A stretch of DNA of 64,000 nt, taken from the NCBI GenBank assembly GCA_900545955.1, contig URAU01000008.1, forward strand, positions 1-64,000. Reading direction: 5' to 3'. The notes below the pieces were generated by a model. The model saw only the letters and a list, made by a program, of their open reading frames with translations, did not search any database and was not told the DNA's origin. This stretch comes from an uncultured Porphyromonadaceae bacterium (GTDB lineage Bacteria > Bacteroidota > Bacteroidia > Bacteroidales > Muribaculaceae). Positions 23,406 to 31,800 of this stretch are shown here, piece after piece. Position numbers and translations under genes: made by a program. Every line of letters starts with the position of its first letter. The stretch's first letter is position 1.

Positions 23406-24761
23406 TTATGCCTGAGGGCGGGAAGAGGTAGAGGTTGTGGTAGATGCCGTGGGCGCGGGGTGTTCGTAGGAGGTGGCATCAGCACGGAAAACAAACGATT
23501 TGCGTTTCACGATGGCCAGCACGAGTACCGCTACACATAGGAATCCGTTGAATATGAAGGAGAAGTTCGGGTCCGACTGGGCGTCGAATAGCCGCTTCAT
23601 GGCGCTGACAATGAAGGGTACGCAGGAGATGCCTATGTAGTTGCATGTGAGCAGATAGGCGAAGTATTCGGTCGACTTGGCCGCTGTGGGGGCAATGTAG
23701 GATGTCTTGTCGTAGATAATCGGCTGGATTACGCCGTAACCGAGGCCCATTATGAAGACGCCGGCGATGTAGCATGCCGTGTGGTGGAACAGCCCGGTGA
23801 TGAACAGCCCGAGAATGCATAGCACTATAGCGGCCTGAACAGTGGAGCTGTTGAATACCGATATGATTCGTGTAAGGAAGAAGCCCGCCACGGTGGCCGC
23901 AGCGAAAAACATTGCCGTGGCTACACCGACATCGCCGGTGGATAGGCCGTAGTGCTCCATATCGAAGGGAAGGTAGTAGGAAACGACCTCGGTGGCATAG
24001 GTCATGATGAAATATAGTGCCATCACTCCGAAGAGCAGCACAAGAGCCCGGCGCCCCTGAAAGTGGAAGTTAGGGCTTGCTGGTTTGTGGGTTGCTATGG
24101 TCTTCTTGATATCGGCGTCGGAGGGACGCGCCGGTTCCGCTTTAGGCTCGTAGGGAGGTCCGGGGCGCACCGCTTTGTGGGAGTCGATATAGGTGTCGGT
24201 CATAAACGGGATGAGCAGCATCGGTATGATGGGAATCATATAGACGACAAAGGCCAGATGCCAGTTGATGGAGGCCATCCAGCCGACGAAGAGCGTAGCG
24301 AAAATCACGGAGAAGTTGGAAAGGCTCGATTTCATGCCGAGTTGCTTTGTACGCGCCTTCCCTACGAAATGCTGCGAGATCAGGCTGGCGGCGAGCGGTA
24401 TGACCAGTCCGCAACCCACTCCGAGCAGACAGCTCAGCAGAATGAGCTGTATCATCGAAGTGGCGAAGAAATAGAGTACGCCGGTAAGGGTGTATATGCC
24501 CAGCCCCGTGGCGAGTATCGCCATCTGGTTTTTGGGTGTGCAGATTTTGCCCGAGCAGAGAATAAATGGAATCGTCACCAGATTGGGAAGCACCGTAAGG
24601 AGTTGAATCTCAAGCTCGGTGACGTTTTTAAAAATCTGGTCGAGTTTGCCCATGATGGGAGATATGGCCAGTCCCGGAAGATTTACCACGAGCGATATCG
24701 AAAGTATCGCAATCAGTGAGATGTATGGAATTTTACCATAGCCGGTTTCTATGTATTTCAT
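23406..24761 (-). CDS. MFS transporter, paralogue of the carrier at 26.4-28.0 kb
   Basis: 451 residues with about 12 predicted membrane helices. N-terminal signature YISLIAILSISLVVNLPGLAISPIMG. Residues 30-70 can be aligned by eye with the MFS at 26427-28007, which shares LPGLAISPIMG and the pattern LExQxLTxxPNxxxIPF. The substrate cannot be told. It is transcribed away from the porin gene. No canonical promoter was found in the 263-bp divergent gap, so the two units may use an alternative sigma factor or an activator. Confidence 0.85.
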   Translation of the reverse strand: MKYIETGYGKIPYISLIAILSISLVVNLPGLAISPIMGKLDQIFKNVTELEIQLLTVLPNLVTIPFILCSGKICTPKNQMAILATGLGIYTLTGVLYFFATSMIQLILLSCLLGVGCGLVIPLAASLISQHFVGKARTKQLGMKSSLSNFSVIFATLFVGWMASINWHLAFVVYMIPIIPMLLIPFMTDTYIDSHKAVRPGPPYEPKAEPARPSDADIKKTIATHKPASPNFHFQGRRALVLLFGVMALYFIMTYATEVVSYYLPFDMEHYGLSTGDVGVATAMFFAAATVAGFFLTRIISVFNSSTVQAAIVLCILGLFITGLFHHTACYIAGVFIMGLGYGVIQPIIYDKTSYIAPTAAKSTEYFAYLLTCNYIGISCVPFIVSAMKRLFDAQSDPNFSFIFNGFLCVAVLVLAIVKRKSFVFRADATSYEHPAPTASTTTSTSSRPQA

Positions 24762-25024
24762 GACATATACATATAATTGGTGAAGTGGGGGAGTGTGTCG
24801 GTAAGAGACAATAATGCGCTGAATACGGGTAAATCAAGGGAATCACACTCTAATAAACGCGGGCATGATTGAAAAGGTTTTGACCCCGGGATAAAATGTT
24901 GCCATAGTGGAAACAAAACCATTGGCCGGATGTTTATAAATTATCGATAAAGAGCTAAATCGTGTATTTTTTCGGAATCAAAAACGTGAATTCAACTATT
25001 CTGGTAAATTAAAGAAACATCAAC

Positions 25025-26356
25025 ATGAACTTCTCAAGAATAACAGCGGCTTTATGGCTGTGGGCGCTCTGCACGCTTGCCGCGTCGGGAGGCGATTCCA
25101 TTCCCGACGCCGATAATCCGATAAAATTCGCCCGTGCCACCGATGCTGACCGCGCGGTGTTGAAAGCAGCCCGGGTGGAGGAACCCGGCAAGGCTCCCGC
25201 ACCGGCTTTTGTAGTCAAGACTGCCAACAGCGATTTTGTGATGACTATAGGCGGTGAGATAAATCCCATACTCGGCTGGGACATCGGCAATAATCTCTAC
25301 AAGCAGTCGGGTGCCGGCATCAGTTTCGTGACGGCAGATATCCCGGTACCGGCCTCGGAGGGCCATAAGGGCGATTATTACATCAATCCGATCAATGGTT
25401 TTCTGGACCTGCAGGTTGTGGGCTTCGCCGGTACGCCCAATCAGATTACCGGCTATGTCAAGGCGGGGACCAACGGTATCGACTCGGATATAATGCTCCA
25501 GCGTGCCTATGTGTCCTGGCGCGGGTTTACCGCCGGCATGAAGCTTACGCTATTTCAGGATGCCTACGCCTGCCAGCCTCCCACCATCGACCCGGAGGGT
25601 CCGTCGGGATGCGTGTCGACAGTGGCTTATGAAATAGGGTACACATCTCGGTCATACAATGGTTTCCGATTCGCCGTGGCCGCCGACATGCCCTCCTATT
25701 ATACTTCCAAAGGCTACTACAGAGGGAAGGATTATCCCTCGTTCGACGGCCATCAGGTGCTGAACGCCGACGCCGAGGAGATGGTGCCCGATTTCCCGGC
25801 ATGGATAGAATATTCATGGTCGGAGTGGAACCGCGTGCGTGTGTCGGGCATACTGCGTCATTATTCCTATCGCGATCTTGTGGCCGACAAGCGGCGCGGA
25901 GTGATGGGATGGGGTGTAATGCTGTCGGGCAATCTGCAGCCTGCACGGCCGGTTACGTTCTACTATCAGTTTGCCTACGGCAAAGGGATAGGCGCCTACC
26001 TTCAGGATATCGCCGGCAAACCTATTTCATTCGTTCCCGACAATGAGTGCCCCGGCAAGATGAAGGCTTCGCCCATGATGGGCGCCAATATCGGTGTGAG
26101 CATCAATCCGTCGGCCAAATGGCAGATAAATGCAATGTTCTCCGAATCGCGCATCTGGGATGTGGAGGACTATTGCAATGCGCTCCCCGAGAGCCAGAAC
26201 TACAAATATGCGCTCTATGGGGCGGTAAACTGTTTCTACAACATTACTTCCTATCTCCAGGCAGGAATCGAATACCTTTACGGCCGACGCACCACCTGGA
26301 ACCACGGGAGCGCTTCCGACAGCCGAATCCAGACTCAGCTGGCATTCACATTCTGA
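25025..26356 (+). CDS. DcaP-like outer-membrane porin
   Basis: 443 residues with an N-terminal signal (MNFSRITAALWLWALCTLAASG). About 60 periplasmic residues precede a beta-barrel of alternating amphipathic strands that ends in phenylalanine (QLAFTF), the usual outer-membrane barrel terminus. Segments such as VMTIGGEINPILGWD, GFLDLQVVGFAGTPNQITGYVKAG and IMLQRAYVSWRGFTAGMKLTLFQD match the DcaP-like trimeric porin pattern. Those porins take up small, often negatively charged molecules such as dicarboxylates. It is first in a rightward string porin - MFS - two PLBD-like hydrolases, so it is probably the outer-membrane entry for that pathway. Confidence 0.8.
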   Translation: MNFSRITAALWLWALCTLAASGGDSIPDADNPIKFARATDADRAVLKAARVEEPGKAPAPAFVVKTANSDFVMTIGGEINPILGWDIGNNLYKQSGAGISFVTADIPVPASEGHKGDYYINPINGFLDLQVVGFAGTPNQITGYVKAGTNGIDSDIMLQRAYVSWRGFTAGMKLTLFQDAYACQPPTIDPEGPSGCVSTVAYEIGYTSRSYNGFRFAVAADMPSYYTSKGYYRGKDYPSFDGHQVLNADAEEMVPDFPAWIEYSWSEWNRVRVSGILRHYSYRDLVADKRRGVMGWGVMLSGNLQPARPVTFYYQFAYGKGIGAYLQDIAGKPISFVPDNECPGKMKASPMMGANIGVSINPSAKWQINAMFSESRIWDVEDYCNALPESQNYKYALYGAVNCFYNITSYLQAGIEYLYGRRTTWNHGSASDSRIQTQLAFTF

Positions 26357-26426
26357 ACCGGAAGCGGCCTATCCTCCAGCCTTTATCTTAGTTATTTCAA
26401 TTTCAACTTATTAAAACCATAATATT

Positions 26427-28007
26427 ATGAGAGGCATAAAATCCGGCTACGGCAATAATACGTTGCCACTATGGGCCGTTTTCAATCTCTACGTGATTTT
26501 TATAATCACGTCGCTCCCCGGGCTCGCCATATCGCCGATTATGGGCGACCTGCAGAAGATCTTCCCGGGCACAAGCCAGCTCGAAACACAGTTTCTTACG
26601 TTCGGCCCCAATATCGCGGCTATCCCCTTTGTGTTTATCGGAGGCTGGATCGGCACGAAGTTCAACAACATGAAGCTCCTCAACTGGTCGTGTCTGCTTT
26701 ATGGCATAGGCGGTGCATTGTTTTTTGTGGCGCCCAACATGATTACCCTCATTTTGCTCAGTTTCCTCATCGGAATTACAGCGGGTATCGTGTCGCCGCT
26801 TTCCACCGCCTTTATCGCCGACCTTTTCGGAGGCTCGAAGCGTACCGAGCAGTACGGCTACACTTCGGCCGTGCTCAATGGGGTGCTGATGATTTCCGTA
26901 ATCGCCACCGGCTATCTTGCCAAAATCTGGTGGCGCCTGCCCTTCATAATCTATCTTCTTCCGTTCGTTCCGCTGTTCTTTGCCGCGAAGTTCAAGAAGT
27001 ACATCAAGGAGCCGCAGGATATCCGAAAGAGCGACGCCAGCAAGGTCGGCGTGCCCAAGGTGCACTATAAATTCTCCGAGCAGGTGAATATGCCGATGCT
27101 AATCCGGTATTGCGTCTATTATTTCGTGATTACGCTGGTAATAGCGGCCATAAGTCTTTACATCCCCTTCCGTTATACCAATTCGTCGACCGCCGGCAAT
27201 CTCACCTCGATTCTGTTCCTGGGCATCATGGCGTCGGGCTTCTCGCTCAACTGGTGTCTGCGCATTTTAAAGAACAGGGTGGCCATCGTGGTTATGGCGC
27301 TTATCGCTTTGGGCTTCGTGCTTATGGTCGTCTCCGACGCGGCCGTGATTGTGGGAATAGGTATTCTTATCTCCGCCTACTTCTATGGCATAGCTCAGCC
27401 GTACTACTACGATCGCCTTTCCGTAGCGTCTACGCGTGTGGCTCTTACCCTCACGCTGGCATGGTTCGCTTCGATGGACTCTATCGGCAATGTGGTGGCC
27501 CCGTTTATCATCGACGGTATAGCCAAGGTGGCCGGAACATCGACTTCGGCCCATCCGCTGGTGGCCTTCAAGGTTTGCATGTGGATTGCCTTCGTATCGC
27601 TTGCTGTAGTGGTTGTGCGTAAGCTTATCGTAAGCGCACGCCGCAACTCCGCCAGCCACGCTCCCCTTGCGGTTGCCGTGCAGCACGGAGACGAGGGCCC
27701 GACGGCAACCACCGCTCAGTCGGCCAACCCGATACCGGCCGACGTGCCTATCAAGAAGGTCAGCACCGACGAGATGGTCGGCATAGCGGCCAAAAACGCT
27801 GTGAACGCCGCCAAGGCTGCCGACCAGGCAGCGGAAGTAGCCGCTCAGGCAGCCCAGACGGCATCGGCCGACGCCATACATGCCGCCGAAGCGGCCCGCA
27901 AGGCCGCCCAGGCGCTCGACGCGACCCTGCAGGCGGAGGTGCATCCCGCATCGGCAACTGAAGCGGCTCCCGACAGCCAGGCCGATTCCGCCTCATCCAC
28001 CAAATAA
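26427..28007 (+). CDS. MFS transporter with alanine-rich C-terminal extension
   Basis: 526 residues. Residues 1-~415 form a 12-helix MFS body beginning MRGIKSGYGNNTLPLWAVF and carrying LPGLAISPIMG, shared with the carrier at 23.4-24.8 kb. The last ~75 residues are a hydrophilic helix of A, E, Q, D and K (for example AAKNAVNAAKAADQAAEVA) ending in a low-complexity acidic tail. The extension should lie in the cytoplasm and may form a coiled coil or dock another protein. It is 70 bp after the porin and 53 bp before the first PLBD-like hydrolase. Import of the hydrolase substrate is inferred from operon position. Confidence 0.85.
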   Translation: MRGIKSGYGNNTLPLWAVFNLYVIFIITSLPGLAISPIMGDLQKIFPGTSQLETQFLTFGPNIAAIPFVFIGGWIGTKFNNMKLLNWSCLLYGIGGALFFVAPNMITLILLSFLIGITAGIVSPLSTAFIADLFGGSKRTEQYGYTSAVLNGVLMISVIATGYLAKIWWRLPFIIYLLPFVPLFFAAKFKKYIKEPQDIRKSDASKVGVPKVHYKFSEQVNMPMLIRYCVYYFVITLVIAAISLYIPFRYTNSSTAGNLTSILFLGIMASGFSLNWCLRILKNRVAIVVMALIALGFVLMVVSDAAVIVGIGILISAYFYGIAQPYYYDRLSVASTRVALTLTLAWFASMDSIGNVVAPFIIDGIAKVAGTSTSAHPLVAFKVCMWIAFVSLAVVVVRKLIVSARRNSASHAPLAVAVQHGDEGPTATTAQSANPIPADVPIKKVSTDEMVGIAAKNAVNAAKAADQAAEVAAQAAQTASADAIHAAEAARKAAQALDATLQAEVHPASATEAAPDSQADSASSTK

Positions 28008-28060
28008 TCTCCCTACTACATAAAATCCATATCAGGATTTCCCTTTAACAATCTACCACT

Positions 28061-29713
28061 ATGTATCAACCCAATTTCAAGAACACCGCACCACGCGAGT
28101 TCGTGCTCAACGAGTATACCCGCGGCTTCGCCCAGTGTATCGACAACAACTGGAATTATGCCGTCTACGCCCAGGATCCGTCGGTCAGCATCTATCAGAA
28201 TGAATACAATGCCGGCTACGTGCAGGGCAAGGTTCAGACCAACCGCGTAATCAAAGCCACCCGCAATAATACGTGGCGGTGGTATGTGCTCGACGAAGGT
28301 CCGGGAGCCGATTCGGTCACTCCTCCCGAAGGCGCCGTGGAAGCCGCCGTGAAGACCTTGGTCGACAACTACAACTATCTGACCGACTGGGCCGAGAAGA
28401 ACAGCGGCGACGAAAAGGTGCAGGGCATAATCCGCCTGATGTACCGAATGCTCGGAATCTATCACGGCGCAGCCGACAAGGAGCCTCTGAAAGCCGTGAC
28501 TTTCGACGACCTCAAGCTCGCCAACATGGATGCCGAGGACGCCACTTTGCATTCGGCCGACGAGCCGCTCACATTTATCGACATTTATTTCCTCAACGGC
28601 CAGATGGACCTCTGGGACGCCGCTTCGAAGGAGATCGGGGTGGCCTTCAACAAGGTTGCGAAAGACGATGAGGCCAAGAAGCTCGACAAACTCAACGGGC
28701 CTGCCGACCGGCTGAAGCCAGGCCGCTGCTCCGGCTTCGTAAAGAAGATGGACAACGGAGAAATCTACTGGGCCCACACAAGCTGGTGCTGCCTGTTTGC
28801 CCAGACGTGTGCCATAACCTATGTGATAGGATCTGATTTCCTCACGCAGAACGCTTTCTGCCCCGGCCAGTTCGGCTCGAATACAGACTTCGGTTTCAAT
28901 GGCCACGGCATCGGCTTCAACGAGACTACCGAAACGTATTTCTACAACGAATCGAAGACGCTCGGTGTATGGCTCACATGGCGCGCGGCGGCAGCCGAGA
29001 ATTTCGCGCGCTCCATCGATGAATTCTATGACTACTGTCGGCTCGACAATACGGGCACCTATCTGAACGCGTATATGCTCGTGGATGCCTATCGCGGAGA
29101 GTTCGGCATGATCGACATGAGCTATGCCCGCTTCGCGCTCTTCAAGAGCGACGGCGAGAAGCTTACGGTGGTCGATTCCACCGGCTACGAGCCGAATTTC
29201 CTCGACTGGGACCACCATATGGTCACGGAGCGCCACGTGCTCGGCTGCAACATCCCGAGCTACAAGCGTATATGGCGTGAACTCCAAACCATCGACGGCG
29301 CTCCCAAACGCCGCTATCAGCTGTGGCGCAATATAGCCAACGTACACGACATCGACAGCGCCAAGGCCCTGATAACTTACAACGAAAGCCTCGAGCCGAT
29401 TTCTATAGCCGGCCGCTGGGACAAGAATATGGGTACGTCGGAATTCCTGCGCTATCAGCCTCACGGCTCAATCGACGCCAAGGTGTTCGGCTCCGAGGAA
29501 ATCAAAGCCGTGCTTTCGTCGCTCAGCATGAAGCCTTCGATTGATGGCGCCAAGACCTCATTCTGGATGAAGTTCGGCAGCCCGTATATCGACGGTACGC
29601 CTTTCGTGTGGAGCGCGAGCCGCTGGGCCCGCTTCAAGCTTCCCGAGGAGGTCGATTGTATTCCCGACGCAATCGATGGCGCCTGGAACAAGGTGAAAAT
29701 GTTTATGGAATAA
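28061..29713 (+). CDS. phospholipase-B-like (PLBD/LAMA) Ntn-hydrolase, paralogue 1
   Basis: 550 residues without a signal peptide. The family's landmark is present: GRCSGFVKK with Cys223 as the expected autoproteolysis site and nucleophile, then IYWAHTSW, matching the eukaryotic PLBD pattern GRCSxLIK...HxTW. Further matches recalled from PLBD2 are TGTYLNAYMLVDA, CNIPSYKRIW, and the C-terminal PHGSIDAKVFGSEEI...FVWSAS. Upstream, NEYNAGYVQGKVQT corresponds to the N-terminal helix of the family. Eukaryotic members are lysosomal and process lipid or amide substrates poorly defined in vivo. Here the enzyme should be cytosolic unless exported without a standard signal. Its paralogue follows immediately. 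I rate family membership as strong and substrate as unknown. Confidence 0.82.
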   Translation: MYQPNFKNTAPREFVLNEYTRGFAQCIDNNWNYAVYAQDPSVSIYQNEYNAGYVQGKVQTNRVIKATRNNTWRWYVLDEGPGADSVTPPEGAVEAAVKTLVDNYNYLTDWAEKNSGDEKVQGIIRLMYRMLGIYHGAADKEPLKAVTFDDLKLANMDAEDATLHSADEPLTFIDIYFLNGQMDLWDAASKEIGVAFNKVAKDDEAKKLDKLNGPADRLKPGRCSGFVKKMDNGEIYWAHTSWCCLFAQTCAITYVIGSDFLTQNAFCPGQFGSNTDFGFNGHGIGFNETTETYFYNESKTLGVWLTWRAAAAENFARSIDEFYDYCRLDNTGTYLNAYMLVDAYRGEFGMIDMSYARFALFKSDGEKLTVVDSTGYEPNFLDWDHHMVTERHVLGCNIPSYKRIWRELQTIDGAPKRRYQLWRNIANVHDIDSAKALITYNESLEPISIAGRWDKNMGTSEFLRYQPHGSIDAKVFGSEEIKAVLSSLSMKPSIDGAKTSFWMKFGSPYIDGTPFVWSASRWARFKLPEEVDCIPDAIDGAWNKVKMFME

Positions 29714-29738
29714 CCCGCTTTAAAATCAATTGAATACT

Positions 29739-31370
29739 ATGGCTACATATAAACCCGCCTTCAGGAATACGGAACCCACGCAGTTCGTTCTCGACGAATA
29801 TACGTGTGGCTTCGCCCAGTGTGTCGACAACAACTGGAATTATGCCATTTATGCCCAGAATCCCGACGTGAGCATCTATCAGAACGAATACAACGCCGGC
29901 TACGTGCAGGGGAAGGTGCAGACCGGGGCAACCATACTTGCCACCCGCAACAACTCCTGGCGTAACTTCCTTATCGGGGCGACGCCACAGAATGCGCTCT
30001 CCATCGAGGTGAAGCCCGAATATCTCACGGTGTCGGCAAAGGTACTGGTCGAGAACTACAATTATCTTTACCAATGGGTTTCGGCCCGAAGTTCCGACGA
30101 TAAGGTGCAGAAGATAATACGCCTGATGTTCCGTCAGCTCGGCATCTACGACGGCGCCGCCGGCAACGCTCCGCGCACCGGCGTGGAACTCGCCGACCTC
30201 CAGCTTTCCTCCATGGCCCCCGCGCAGGCTGCGCTCGGCTATGGCGATACGCCGCTTACTTTTCTCGATGTGGTGTTCATCAACTCCCAATACGATCTTT
30301 TCGATTGCCTGGGCGACCAGCTCGGACTCGTGATGGGATACGGAACCGCACACAAGACCTCTTCGAAAGACCGCCCGGACCACTGCACGGCCTTCACCAA
30401 AATGATGCCCGACGGCGAGGTGTTCTGGACCCACAATTCCTGGTGCTGCTTCTGGGCGCAGTCGTGTGCCGTTACGTACTGCATCGGTGAGGATTTCGTG
30501 ACGCAGAACGCCAACTGCCCGGGCCAGTTCGGCTCCAACACCGACTTCGGATTCAACGGCAACGGCATCGGCTTTAACGAGACCACCCATGTCGACCTTT
30601 ACGACAAGACCCGTGTGGCCGGCATATGGCTGACCTATCGCTCGGCCGCCGCAGAGCAGTTCGCCCGCAATATCACAGAGTTCTACGAATACTGCTCGCT
30701 CGATAATACGGGAACCTACCTCAACGGCTACCACATCGTCGATGCCAATACGGGCGAAATAGGTCTGCTCGACATGAGCTACAACCGGTTCGTCCTCTTC
30801 CGCTGCGACGGCAAGGAAGTGAAGCTCACCGATTCCACTGGCTACGTGCCGAACCATCTCGACTACGACCATCACCTTATCTCGCCCAGCCATATTTTCG
30901 GTGTCAATCAGCCCGTGTCCTGGTGGGTGGGCTATGAGCTCGAGAGCATGAATCTCCGCCCGATGCGCCGCAACCAACTGTGGACGCGTCTCGACACCGT
31001 CAGCGACATCGAGACTGCCAAAGACCTGATTACCTATACCGAAGACCGAGAGCCGCTCTCGATCTACGGGCGCTGGGATCTGGGCTACGGCACGACCGAG
31101 ATGCCGCGCGTGCGTCCCGACGGCTCGGTCGACGCCAAGGCTTTCTCGCGCAACCTGATAAAGGAGACGCTTGCCGGCCTCACCCGCAAGCCTTCGATCA
31201 ACGGCACGCGCACATCCTTCTGGATGAAATTCGGCACGGCCCATGTGAATCAGCTCCCGTTTATCTGGAGCCAGAGCCAGTTTGCCGACATGAAGCAGCC
31301 TGAGTCTGTGGACTGCGTGCCCGATGCTCTCGACGGCCGCTGGAACCGCGTAAAGATGTTCAGGGAATAA
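29739..31370 (+). CDS. phospholipase-B-like (PLBD/LAMA) Ntn-hydrolase, paralogue 2
   Basis: 543 residues from ATG 29739 (MATYKPAFRN...), which aligns with the start of paralogue 1; an upstream ATG at 29730 adds three residues. The nucleophile is Cys216 in DHCTAFTK, followed by VFWTHNSW. The shared core includes CPGQFGSNTDFGFNG, GIGFNETT, the LDNTGTYLNGY segment and PDGSVDAKAFSRNLIKE. The two copies are clearly homologous along their length but far from identical, so the duplication is old and both have been kept intact. The absence of a signal peptide is the same. The residue before the nucleophile (His instead of Arg) differs, which may affect self-cleavage or specificity. A terminator of the GGCGGTGTGTC family ends the unit. 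Confidence 0.82.
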   Translation: MATYKPAFRNTEPTQFVLDEYTCGFAQCVDNNWNYAIYAQNPDVSIYQNEYNAGYVQGKVQTGATILATRNNSWRNFLIGATPQNALSIEVKPEYLTVSAKVLVENYNYLYQWVSARSSDDKVQKIIRLMFRQLGIYDGAAGNAPRTGVELADLQLSSMAPAQAALGYGDTPLTFLDVVFINSQYDLFDCLGDQLGLVMGYGTAHKTSSKDRPDHCTAFTKMMPDGEVFWTHNSWCCFWAQSCAVTYCIGEDFVTQNANCPGQFGSNTDFGFNGNGIGFNETTHVDLYDKTRVAGIWLTYRSAAAEQFARNITEFYEYCSLDNTGTYLNGYHIVDANTGEIGLLDMSYNRFVLFRCDGKEVKLTDSTGYVPNHLDYDHHLISPSHIFGVNQPVSWWVGYELESMNLRPMRRNQLWTRLDTVSDIETAKDLITYTEDREPLSIYGRWDLGYGTTEMPRVRPDGSVDAKAFSRNLIKETLAGLTRKPSINGTRTSFWMKFGTAHVNQLPFIWSQSQFADMKQPESVDCVPDALDGRWNRVKMFRE

Positions 31371-31416
31371 TTCTTCCCTCCGACGGGACGTCCGGCTTCT
31401 GGTCGGGCTACGTACA

Positions 31417-31472
31417 GGCGGTGTGTCAGAATGTCGAGTTCTGACACACCGCCCTATTATTTACCCGGATGG
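31417..31472. terminator. terminator of the GGCGGTGTGTC family, with CCCGGATGG tail
   Basis: GGCGGTGTGTCAGAA at 31417-31431 pairs perfectly with TTCTGACACACCGCC at 31439-31453, then CTATTATTTACCCGGATGG. Stem core and tail repeat those at 4464-4518. Confidence 0.85.
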
Positions 31473-31800
31473 CCGAGGTGTTGCCGGTCAATCCGCCGCA
31501 GCTTAGGGGTGAAAGGCCGCTGGCACGTATGTCTTTTCAGAAAACCTGCGGTGACTCTAAAGAAAATTAAAAATCGTGGCAAATATTTGTAAAATCAGTG
31601 CAAATGGGCTAAATTCGTTGTTGAATATCAGCCACGAGGCTAATATTGATAAGTACCAATGGAAAACTGCTGCAAAGCTATGTTGTGGGACAATTCCGGC
31701 CTGCTTCGGCTTTGGTGCGGACGAGTCCGCACACATTTTCCACCGGGTCTGCGCCCGGCTTTAAACCTTGACAATTCTAACAACTTCCAAACCTATCTCA
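31473..31800 (+). promoter_or_regulatory. promoter and long leader of the alpha-glucan operon
   Basis: TTTG at 31586-31589, 20-bp spacer, TAAATTCG at 31610-31617 (one mismatch to TAnnTTTG) predicts a leader of about 175 nt. It contains a tight hairpin GTGCGGA-CGAG-TCCGCAC at 31715-31732 and further GC-rich pairs near 31745-31760. No short peptide gene is convincing. The length suggests post-transcriptional control, which is inference. Confidence 0.45.
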
